Positions 1 to 6,369 of a stretch of DNA of 7,514 bases are shown in pieces. The stretch's first letter is position 1. Each line of letters begins with the position of its first letter. Below the pieces are notes generated by a model, which was not told the origin of the DNA, did not search any database, and saw only the letters and a list, made by a program, of their open reading frames with translations. The DNA lies in NCBI GenBank assembly GCA_014729205.1, contig WJKG01000305.1:1-7514 (forward strand), read 5' to 3'. This stretch comes from a candidate division GN15 bacterium. Its GTDB lineage: Bacteria; Zixibacteria; MSB-5A5; GN15; FEB-12. Made by a program: the position numbers and the translations under genes.

Positions 1-9
1 CACGCAAAC

Positions 10-40
10 AGGCCGGTATCCTGCACGAGGATACCGGCCT
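10..40 (-). terminator. Hairpin terminator downstream of the M32 carboxypeptidase gene
   Basis: A perfect 12-bp inverted repeat (AGGCCGGTATCC at 10-21, GGATACCGGCCT at 29-40) with a 7-nt loop begins 28 nt past the carboxypeptidase stop codon. Read on the minus strand it is followed by TGTTTGCG, a short and poor U tract. The stem is long and GC-rich. The weak U tract makes purely intrinsic termination less certain, and the structure could also protect the 3' end or serve a convergent gene lying left of the window. Confidence 0.7.
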
Positions 41-68
41 GAGATGCAATAGCTCTTAGAAGTTCGAC

Positions 69-1583
69 TTAGAAGCCGTAGATCTCGCCGTATTTGGCCT
101 TCATGTAGTCAATTGTCGGTCGATGGTCCAGCGGGCTGCCGGTAACTTCCTCGACCAGGTCGGTAGCGCGGAAGCGCTGGCCCTGACTGTGGATCTTCTC
201 CTTGAGCCAGTGGCGCAGGTTGACCAGTTCGCCACGCTCGAACTGCTGCTCGAGATCCGGCAGTTCCTTCTTTGCCTGGTTGAAGAACTGGGCCGAGTAG
301 ATATTCCCCAGGGTGTACGTCGGGAAATATCCCACGAGGCCGAAGCTCCAGTGAACGTCCTGCAAACACCCATTGGAGTCCTTGTCCACCTTGATACCCA
401 AGTACTTCTCGAAGCGGCTGTTCCACTCATCCGGTACGTCGGCCGGCTTCAAGTCACCACGAAGCAAAGCACGCTCCAGTTCGAAACGGAGGAGGATGTG
501 CAAATTGTAGGTACATTCGTCCGCCTCGACACGGATGTACGATGGGGCCACATTGTTTATCGCCGCGTAGAAATCGTCGAGTTTGACTCCATGCAGCGAC
601 TCTTTGAACAGGTTCTGCAAAATAGGGAAGAAGTGCTGCCAGAACGGTTTAGACCGTCCCACCTGGTTCTCCCACATGCGCGACTGCGATTCATGAATAC
701 CCAGCGACACGGACTCACCCATCGGTGTGCCAAAGTGATCGGTCTTGGGCAGGCCGGACTCATACAGTCCGTGGCCGGCCTCGTGCATGGTGCCGAACAG
801 AGCGTCATTGAGTCGCTTCGGATTGTAGCGAGTGAGGATACGGGTGTCGCCATAGCCGATTCCGGTACAGAACGGATGGGTGGTAATATCCAGACGACCC
901 GCCTTGAAGTTGAAGCCCATCGCGGAGGCTACCATCTCGCCGAAGATCTTCTGCTTGTCGACATCGTACTCACGCTCGACAATCGAGACATCGGGCTGCT
1001 TAGGAGCGCCCTTGATCTTGTCCAGCAGGTCAACCAGTTCATCGCGGAGATTGGCGAAGACTTTTTCGATATCATCGACAGTCGCTCCGGGCTCATAGTC
1101 ATCGAGCAGAGCGTTATACGGCTCGCCCTCGTATCCGTACGCCTCGGCCTGCTGCCGCTTCAATTCAAGCACCTTCTCCAGCCAGGGCTGAAAGCGCTTG
1201 AAATCCGAGTCCTTGCGAGCCTGGACCCACTCTTTCTGAGCTCGGGACGTTGTCCGGGTCATCTCCTCCACCAGACTCTTGGGCAGCTTTGTCTCCTTGT
1301 CGTACTGGTGGCGCAGCTCACGGATGTTCACGGCTTCGGGTGATAGCGGATCCTTGACCAGATCCGAACTCTCCAAACCTGCGATGAGGTCGCCGATACG
1401 TTTGTCGGTGAATTTGTCGTGCGCCATCCCGGCCAGCATACTCAGCTGCTCCGAACGAAGCTCGTTGCCCTCGGGAGGCATATACGTCTCCTGGTCCCAG
1501 TGCAGTACGGCCGAGGTTGATCCCAACAGGGCCACCTCGCGCGTGCGCTGGGTCAACTCGTCATATTGTTCCTTTGCCGACAT
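69..1583 (-). CDS. Family M32 metallocarboxypeptidase (thermostable carboxypeptidase 1 type)
   Basis: A zinc (or cobalt) dependent cytoplasmic carboxypeptidase that removes C-terminal residues from peptides, probably in peptide turnover. All family M32 signatures are visible in the 504-residue product: HPF at 236-238, DTRILT at about 246-251, the HEAGH zinc motif at 267-271 (two His ligands and the catalytic Glu), HESQSR at 297-302 carrying the third ligand Glu298, IRVEADE at about 350-356, and GCLQDVHW at about 405-412. Length is typical for the family (about 500 residues). There is no signal peptide. The start is firm: AAGGAG lies at 1589-1594, 5 nt before the ATG. The thioredoxin-like gene lies 210 bp upstream on the same strand but is separated by a hairpin terminator, so this gene is probably transcribed on its own. 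I could not fix its promoter. The open frame of over 400 codons opposite it is a shadow. The family call is very secure; the physiological substrate is unknown. Confidence 0.97.
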   Translation of the reverse strand: MSAKEQYDELTQRTREVALLGSTSAVLHWDQETYMPPEGNELRSEQLSMLAGMAHDKFTDKRIGDLIAGLESSDLVKDPLSPEAVNIRELRHQYDKETKLPKSLVEEMTRTTSRAQKEWVQARKDSDFKRFQPWLEKVLELKRQQAEAYGYEGEPYNALLDDYEPGATVDDIEKVFANLRDELVDLLDKIKGAPKQPDVSIVEREYDVDKQKIFGEMVASAMGFNFKAGRLDITTHPFCTGIGYGDTRILTRYNPKRLNDALFGTMHEAGHGLYESGLPKTDHFGTPMGESVSLGIHESQSRMWENQVGRSKPFWQHFFPILQNLFKESLHGVKLDDFYAAINNVAPSYIRVEADECTYNLHILLRFELERALLRGDLKPADVPDEWNSRFEKYLGIKVDKDSNGCLQDVHWSFGLVGYFPTYTLGNIYSAQFFNQAKKELPDLEQQFERGELVNLRHWLKEKIHSQGQRFRATDLVEEVTGSPLDHRPTIDYMKAKYGEIYGF

Positions 1584-1588
1584 ACTTG

Positions 1589-1594
1589 CTCCTT
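1589..1594 (-). promoter_or_regulatory. Ribosome binding site of the M32 carboxypeptidase gene
   Basis: Read on the minus strand this is AAGGAG followed by 5 nt and then ATG, close to an ideal Shine-Dalgarno site. It settles the carboxypeptidase start and is the clearest ribosome binding site in the window. Confidence 0.85.
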
Positions 1595-1725
1595 ATCTGT
1601 GTATTGATCAGCGTTTGATAGCCATATATGTGCAACAGACGGCAAAAATAGGGAAAAGTTCCCGCAGGGGCAACCGAACTAAGGCAGTTTGTGTCGGAGT
1701 TATGCGAGGATTACGGGAGCACACG

Positions 1726-1757
1726 CAAAGAGAAACAACCGATCGTCACCGACCGGT
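1726..1757 (-). terminator. Rho-independent terminator after the thioredoxin-like gene
   Basis: On the minus strand ACCGGTCG pairs with CGATCGGT (7 Watson-Crick pairs plus one G-U) around a GTGA tetraloop of the stable GNRA type. It is followed by the U-rich run TGTTTCTCTTTG. It starts about 36 nt past the thioredoxin stop codon. This is a good intrinsic terminator shape and would end the dnaE-thioredoxin transcript before the carboxypeptidase gene. The U run is interrupted by G and C, so some read-through is possible. Confidence 0.75.
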
Positions 1758-1793
1758 CTTGAAGTCCTGCTGAATGACATGTGAAGAACAGGT

Positions 1794-2357
1794 CTACTTA
1801 CCCTCTTCATCCTCATCGTCGGGCTGCTGATCCTCGGTAGTGACAGTATCATACCCCTTGTTCTTGACGAACTCGAGCACCTCAACCATTTGTGGCCTGG
1901 GACGATAGCCACGAATCATCCCGATCTTCTCCCCCTGGGGAGTGAGAAACCAGAACGAGGGATAGCCCTTTACACCATATTCCTGCTTGGTGAGATTTCT
2001 TTCGGTGATCTTGTACCCGTCGACATCAAGTTGCCGCTTGGAGTCGCCATCGACCTGAACCGGCACGAAGTGCTCATTGACCAGATCTATGACGTACGGG
2101 TCACTGAATGTCTCGACATCCATCTTCTTGCACCAGGTACACCACGAGGTAGTGAAGTCAATAAAGACATGCTTCTCCTCCTCGGCGGCTTTGGCGAGCC
2201 CCTCGTCATAGCGCATCCAGGTTATCTCGGCAGCTTTCTTGGATTCCTCGCCGGATCTGTTTTCCTTGTCGGCGGCCGTGAGTGAAAACGCGGCTGCCAG
2301 AATCATGATCAGGGCGAAAACCGTCATTCGTCGCATCATCTTCGCATCTTTCGGCAT
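1794..2357 (-). CDS. Exported thioredoxin-like protein with CTWC active site
   Basis: A 187-residue thioredoxin-fold protein, probably acting in the periplasm or outside the membrane as a disulfide reductase or isomerase. Residues 7-29 look like a Sec signal peptide: MMRR, then a hydrophobic run, then SLTAAD. There is no lipobox. The mature part has the redox motif WCTWCKKM with Cys73 and Cys76, and the cis-proline of the fold in GYPSFWF at about Pro133. The DFTTSWCTWCKKM context resembles the DsbD C-terminal or thioredoxin_7 group rather than housekeeping TrxA. The last ten or so residues are very acidic. The ATG at 2357 lies 20 bp past the dnaE stop with no clear Shine-Dalgarno site, so translation may be coupled to dnaE. 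The ATG at 2339 is an alternative start giving a more usual short signal peptide. Fold and redox motif are secure; the partner protein and exact role are not known. Confidence 0.9.
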   Translation of the reverse strand: MPKDAKMMRRMTVFALIMILAAAFSLTAADKENRSGEESKKAAEITWMRYDEGLAKAAEEEKHVFIDFTTSWCTWCKKMDVETFSDPYVIDLVNEHFVPVQVDGDSKRQLDVDGYKITERNLTKQEYGVKGYPSFWFLTPQGEKIGMIRGYRPRPQMVEVLEFVKNKGYDTVTTEDQQPDDEDEEGK

Positions 2358-2377
2358 CAGGTGTCGAGTCGCACTAC

Positions 2378-5300
2378 TTACGCTGTCGGTATGCTTGTCT
2401 GCTTCTCTTCAATTGGTCGCAAGTACGCTTTGGATTCTCCCAGCAGGTCCTTGAGGCTGTCGAGCAACTGAAAGTCCAGTTTCACCTTGTACTTGCGTGA
2501 ACGGATATAGTATTCGCTGCCGTTGTCCCGAGCCGCCAGTAATACCGGCGCCGGGCCCTGGTATTCGGTCAGGGAAGAGAGGACCTGGTCTATGGTCTGA
2601 TCGGTACAATCGGCATCGATTTTTATAACCAGTTGGCAATTGAATCGTTCCGTGAGGGCAGCCATAGGCATGACCTCGTTGCCGATCACTTTCGGGGCCT
2701 CCCCCTCACGGGTGGAGAGTCGTCCTTCCAGCCAGATCAAAGCATCATTCTGCATGCACTCACGGCATTTTTCATAGACCGAGGAGAAAACAATCACCTC
2801 CAGCGATCCCGTGAAGTCCTCTATCGTCAAGAAAGCCATGGTGTTGCCGCGCTTGTCCAGCATCGTCTTCAAGCCCGTGACAATTCCGCCGACAGCCACC
2901 GTCTGTCCGTCACCGGCCGCCTTCAGCGAAGCCACATCATGGCTGGTGAAGGCCTCCATCTCCCGTCGATACTTGTCGAGCGGATGGCCGGACACGTAGA
3001 AACCAAGCATCTGCTTCTCGCGGGTCAGTTTCTCGGAGTTGGACCAGTCGGGTACATCGGGCAGCGCCGGAGCGACACGGGCAATGGCGCCGCTGGTGTC
3101 AGCGAATAGATCATGGCTGGACGTGGCCAGAGCTACCTTGTGACCAAATTCGAGCGCCGGCTCAAGACCCTCGAACTTCTGCGCCCGGGTACCTTCAAGT
3201 GAGTCACAGGCTCCGGCGGCAATGATCGATTCCATCGTCCGACGGTTCAACGAACGCGCCGCCACTCGGCTGGTCAGGTCGCACAGCGTGTCGTACTGCC
3301 CATTCTTGGTCCGTTCCTCGACAATGGCTCGCGCCGGACCGGCGCCGACATTCTTGATGGCCTGCAGACCGAAACGAATGATACCATCGCTGACTGAAAA
3401 ATCGACCTCGGACTCGTTCACATCCGGCGGCATCACCTGGATACCCATCCGGCGGCATTCTTCGAGAAGCATGTTGACTCGGTCGGAGTCGTTGATCTCT
3501 GAGGTCATCAGCGCCGCCATGAATTCGGCTGGATAGTATCGCTTGAGCCACGCTGTCTGGTAGGCCACGAACGCGTAGCAAGTGGAGTGCGCCTTGTTGA
3601 AGCCGTAGCGCGCGAAAGTCTCTATCTGGTGGAAAACCTCTTCTGAGATCTTGCGATCGATCCCCATTTCGTCAGCACCAGCCAAAAACTCCTTCTTCTG
3701 CGCATCCATGAGGGCTTTGACCTTTTTGCCCATCGCCTTACGCAGAAGATCCGCCTTGCCCATCGAATAGCCGGCCATCTTGTTGGCGATCTTGAGCACC
3801 TGCTCCTGGAAGACAATCACACCGTAGGTATCCTCGAGTATCTCCTTGAGGATAGGATGCAGGAAAGTGACCTTCTCGGTACCCTTCTTGCGGTTGATGT
3901 AGCTATCGATCATACCCGAGTCCAGCGGACCGGGACGGTACAGCGCGTTCATAGCGGTGATGTCGGTAAATGTCGTCGGCTTGAGCTTGCGGAGGTATTC
4001 GCGCATCCCCGGGGATTCAAACTGGAACATGCCGATAGTTTCACCACGCGCAAACAGCTTATAGACCTCTTCGTCGTCGAGCGGCGGTGTCTCGATATCG
4101 AAATCGGCATCGGGGTGGTTCTCAAAGATCATCCGCACGGCGTCATCAATGACAGTAAGCGTCTTTAGCCCCAGGAAGTCCATTTTCAGCAGGCCGATAT
4201 CCTCCACCCGCTTCATGTCGTATTGAGTGGTAACCTCGTCCTTGGACCCCTTGAACAAGGGTACATAGTTGGTCAGTGCCGAGGGCGCAATCACCCCCCC
4301 GGCCGCGTGGGTGGAACAGTGGCGCGCCAGCCCCTCCAGCGTTCTCGAGAGGTTGATCAGTTTGGCGACGCGCTGGTCTTTCTCGACCAGTTGTTTCAAA
4401 TCGGGCGACTCTTTGAGCGCCCGCTCCAGCGTCATATCTACCGCCAGCGGGATCATCTTGGCGATCTTGTCGACCTCACCATACGGGATATTCATCACGC
4501 GGCCGACATCGCGCACAACCGCCCGCGCGGCCATGGTGCCAAAGGTAATTATCTGGCAGACATTGTCCTTGCCGTATTTCTCGATCACGTACTGGATGAT
4601 TTTCTCGCGGCCGCGATCGGCGAAATCGATATCGATATCCGGCATAGAGATACGTTCCGGATTCAAGAAGCGCTCGAACAGCAGCCCGAACCGGATTGGA
4701 TCGATGCTCGTAATCCCCAGCGCATACGACACCAGCGACCCCGCCGCCGAACCACGACCGGGACCAACACGCACATTAACCTTGCGGGCGTGGTCGCAGA
4801 AATCCTTCACGATCAGGAAATAACCCGTATATCCCATCTGCTTGATGATACCCAGCTCGTAGTCCAGCCGCTGTTGTACCTCATCGGTCACCTCCGGATA
4901 CAGTCGCTTGACGCCCTCGCGGCACAGATGCTCCAGATATTCCTCCGGCCCGGCGTGCGGCTTGGGAATGGGAAACACCGGCAGCTTGAGATCGCCCATG
5001 GACAGCTCCAGATTGCACCGCTCGGCAATCTCCATCGTGTTCTCCAGCGCCGACGGGTAGTCGCCCAGCACCTGCTTCATCTCCTCGGCCGACTTGAAGT
5101 AAATCTGGTCGGAGTTATAGCGCATGCGGTCGGTATCTTCGATCATCTTCCCGGTCTGTATGCACAGGAGGGCGTCATGTGCTTCATAGTCTTCCTGCTG
5201 CAGGTAGTGGCAGTCGTTGGTCGCCACCAGCGGGATACCCGTCTCCTTGCTCACCGAGACCAGCTTGGGCAGCACCATCTTCTCCGGCTCCAGCCCGTGA

Positions 5301-5842
5301 TTCTGGATTTCGATAAAGAAGTTACCCTCACCAAAAATCTCCAGGTGCTCGCGCGCGGTGGCCACAGCCTCGTCGGTGCGACCCTGCATCAATCGCCAGT
5401 TAATCTCCCCCTTCAAGCAGGCGCTGGTGGCTATCAAGCCCTGCGAATGCTGCCGGAGCAGCTCCTTGTCGACACGCGGACGATGGTAGAACCCTTCCAG
5501 GAAACCGTACGAGGTCAGCTTCAACAGATTCTGATATCCGATCTCATCCTTGACCAACAATACCAGGTGGAAGCCACCATCAGGGTACGCGCTTGAGGGT
5601 TTCTTATCGAACCGGCTCCCCCCGGCCACATAGATCTCGCAACCAATTATTGGCTTGATCCCGGCCTTTGTCGCCTTCTGGTAGAATTCGACCGCACCAA
5701 ACATATTACCGTGGTCAGTGACCGCCAGTGCCGGCATCTTCAAATGCTGGGCCAGCTCCACCAACGAATCCAGGTGGCAGGCACCATCGAGTAGTGAATA
5801 CTGGCTGTGGGTATGCAGATGTATAAAGTTATCGCGTTTCAT
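2378..5842 (-). CDS. dnaE: DNA polymerase III subunit alpha (replicative polymerase, DnaE1 type)
   Basis: The catalytic subunit of the replicative polymerase, 1154 residues, close to the 1160 of E. coli. The order is an N-terminal PHP domain (about 5-280), the C-family polymerase core (about 285-800), a helix-hairpin-helix region (about 815-885), an OB fold (about 978-1060) and a small C-terminal domain. Polymerase aspartates are visible as Asp402 and Asp404 in MPDIDIDF and Asp555 in KMDFLGL. The PGRGSAAGSL and RYGFNKAHS motifs are also present. The PHP residues His10, His12, Asp19, His44, Glu69, His92, Cys142, Asp210 and His212 are all kept, so the PHP site looks metal-binding and possibly proofreading. 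SHDLF at 909-913 sits where the internal sliding-clamp motif is expected. Only a short AGGA lies 2 nt before the ATG, but family alignment of HLHTHSQYSLLDG supports this start. It leads a unit with the thioredoxin-like gene and is divergent from recA. Confidence 0.98.
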   Translation of the reverse strand: MKRDNFIHLHTHSQYSLLDGACHLDSLVELAQHLKMPALAVTDHGNMFGAVEFYQKATKAGIKPIIGCEIYVAGGSRFDKKPSSAYPDGGFHLVLLVKDEIGYQNLLKLTSYGFLEGFYHRPRVDKELLRQHSQGLIATSACLKGEINWRLMQGRTDEAVATAREHLEIFGEGNFFIEIQNHGLEPEKMVLPKLVSVSKETGIPLVATNDCHYLQQEDYEAHDALLCIQTGKMIEDTDRMRYNSDQIYFKSAEEMKQVLGDYPSALENTMEIAERCNLELSMGDLKLPVFPIPKPHAGPEEYLEHLCREGVKRLYPEVTDEVQQRLDYELGIIKQMGYTGYFLIVKDFCDHARKVNVRVGPGRGSAAGSLVSYALGITSIDPIRFGLLFERFLNPERISMPDIDIDFADRGREKIIQYVIEKYGKDNVCQIITFGTMAARAVVRDVGRVMNIPYGEVDKIAKMIPLAVDMTLERALKESPDLKQLVEKDQRVAKLINLSRTLEGLARHCSTHAAGGVIAPSALTNYVPLFKGSKDEVTTQYDMKRVEDIGLLKMDFLGLKTLTVIDDAVRMIFENHPDADFDIETPPLDDEEVYKLFARGETIGMFQFESPGMREYLRKLKPTTFTDITAMNALYRPGPLDSGMIDSYINRKKGTEKVTFLHPILKEILEDTYGVIVFQEQVLKIANKMAGYSMGKADLLRKAMGKKVKALMDAQKKEFLAGADEMGIDRKISEEVFHQIETFARYGFNKAHSTCYAFVAYQTAWLKRYYPAEFMAALMTSEINDSDRVNMLLEECRRMGIQVMPPDVNESEVDFSVSDGIIRFGLQAIKNVGAGPARAIVEERTKNGQYDTLCDLTSRVAARSLNRRTMESIIAAGACDSLEGTRAQKFEGLEPALEFGHKVALATSSHDLFADTSGAIARVAPALPDVPDWSNSEKLTREKQMLGFYVSGHPLDKYRREMEAFTSHDVASLKAAGDGQTVAVGGIVTGLKTMLDKRGNTMAFLTIEDFTGSLEVIVFSSVYEKCRECMQNDALIWLEGRLSTREGEAPKVIGNEVMPMAALTERFNCQLVIKIDADCTDQTIDQVLSSLTEYQGPAPVLLAARDNGSEYYIRSRKYKVKLDFQLLDSLKDLLGESKAYLRPIEEKQTSIPTA

Positions 5843-5924
5843 CGTCCTGGATTGTATTCGGTTTGCTCTTTCCCATTCCGTGGAGCATGACCGTGGCTTG
5901 ATTCACCATCGGTTGTCCTGTTTC

Positions 5925-5954
5925 ATTGTACGACACGGCGACTGGAATCGTCAA
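5925..5954 (-). promoter_or_regulatory. Likely sigma-70 type promoter of dnaE
   Basis: On the minus strand TTGACG (5949-5954) and TACAAT (5925-5930) are separated by 18 nt, matching five of six consensus bases in each box. The transcript would start near 5918, giving a leader of about 75 nt. A second TACAAT at 5851-5856 has no matching -35 box and lies too close to the start codon to be preferred. Confidence 0.6.
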
Positions 5955-6047
5955 TCAGTTTCATCCGACATGCTGCCATCGGGACAAAAAAACAGGGCAG
6001 GCAACTGTATCGAGCAACGTCACCCGCCCGTCATATGGCGGTTCGAG

Positions 6048-6081
6048 ACTGCGGTGTAGCCGGGAGTGCACAAACCGCAGT
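6048..6081. repeat. Inverted repeat in the dnaE-recA intergenic region
   Basis: ACTGCGGT at 6048-6055 and ACCGCAGT at 6074-6081 are perfect 8-bp arms around 18 nt. Two more pairs (GT 6056-6057 with AC 6070-6071) extend it past a two-base bulge. No U tract follows on either strand, so it does not look like a terminator. It may be a protein site, an RNA structure or chance. Confidence 0.4.
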
Positions 6082-6189
6082 ATCCTCTGCCAATATGACG
6101 CACGGAAGCCGGTATACGTGCAGCGTGACACAACGCATTTTGGGTGTCTGGACTCGGCGCTTCACTTTTCTGGATTTAAATCGAAAAAG

Positions 6190-6210
6190 CACTGACACGC
6201 CCTGTCAGTG
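6190..6210. repeat. Perfect 8-bp inverted repeat upstream of the recA promoter
   Basis: CACTGACA (6190-6197) and TGTCAGTG (6203-6210) flank the 5-nt spacer CGCCC. The 21-bp palindrome ends about 13 bp before the recA -35 box and has the size of a typical dimeric repressor or activator site. No T run follows in the rightward direction. Leftward the sequence after it is GCTTTTTCG, so a leftward terminator is an alternative reading. Confidence 0.5.
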
Positions 6211-6222
6211 ACTTTGGCTATT

Positions 6223-6249
6223 TTGATTGCGTGTTAAATGTGATATATT
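6223..6249 (+). promoter_or_regulatory. Likely recA promoter with extended -10
   Basis: The -10 TATATT (6244-6249) is preceded by TG and one base, an extended -10. The -35 is weak: TTGATT at 6223-6228 with a short 15-nt spacer, or TTTTGA at 6221-6226 with 17 nt. The transcript would start near 6256, about 70 nt before the ATG at 6328 and about 114 nt before the one at 6370. The -10 lies inside the 33-bp dyad, suggesting that a repressor could occlude it. Confidence 0.6.
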
Positions 6250-6259
6250 GAACACGCAA
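6227..6259. promoter_or_regulatory. 33-bp dyad spanning the recA -10: candidate operator
   Basis: Perfect 9-bp arms TTGCGTGTT (6227-6235) and AACACGCAA (6251-6259) are centred on 6243. Four of the seven inner base pairs (6237-6239 with 6247-6249, and 6241 with 6245) are also symmetric, so 13 of 16 positions match. The centre sits on the extended -10. recA is LexA-controlled in most bacteria, which makes this a reasonable SOS operator candidate, but it does not match the Gram-positive, enterobacterial or alphaproteobacterial LexA boxes. Confidence 0.5.
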
Positions 6260-6369
6260 CAGTAACTATCATGCACATCAGGCAGAAAAGTCAGGCAATC
6301 GTTCACATCGAATTCATTTAAGTGACTATGGCAAACAAGAAAACTGCGATAAAGAAAGGTTCAGAGAAC

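Larger units (their letters stand above)
5843..6369. other. Divergent dnaE-recA intergenic region
   Basis: About 500 bp without a convincing gene. It holds a leftward promoter for dnaE (5925-5954), a rightward promoter for recA (6223-6249), a hairpin at 6048-6081, an imperfect AT-rich palindrome around 6167-6188 (core GATTTAAATC), a hairpin at 6190-6210 and a 33-bp dyad at 6227-6259. Rightward open frames at 5718-6059 and 5926-6195 begin without a Shine-Dalgarno site, overlap dnaE or its promoter, and encode nothing recognisable. The stretch at about 5955-6047 shows nothing clear. Confidence 0.7.

Noticed and set aside
123..1343. 406-codon rightward open frame opposite the carboxypeptidase gene
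   Set aside because: It is fully antisense to a gene with every M32 motif, its product shows no recognisable domain, and it has no ribosome binding site. It is a codon-bias shadow.
1595..1680. TATATG-like -10 candidates upstream of the carboxypeptidase gene
   Set aside because: No -35 box at acceptable spacing accompanies them, so I did not annotate a promoter, though one probably exists between the terminator and the start codon.
1721..1728. ACACGCAA, shared with the right arm of the recA dyad; CACGCAA also occurs at 1-7
   Set aside because: Neither copy has an inverted partner nearby and both lie downstream of stop codons, so an 8-base match is best treated as chance.
4223..5596. 457-codon rightward open frame opposite dnaE
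   Set aside because: It lies entirely inside the conserved PHP and polymerase coding region. Its product is rich in His, Gln, Arg and Leu and matches nothing I know, as expected for an antisense shadow.
6041..6085. GGTTCGAGAC resembling a tRNA T-arm
   Set aside because: No acceptor stem, anticodon arm or D-arm can be placed around it. The local pairing is the 8-bp inverted repeat instead.
5926..6195. 89-codon rightward frame in the dnaE-recA intergenic region
   Set aside because: It starts with TTG inside the predicted dnaE promoter, lacks a Shine-Dalgarno site and has no recognisable sequence. The frame at 5718-6059 overlaps the dnaE start and is rejected for the same reasons.
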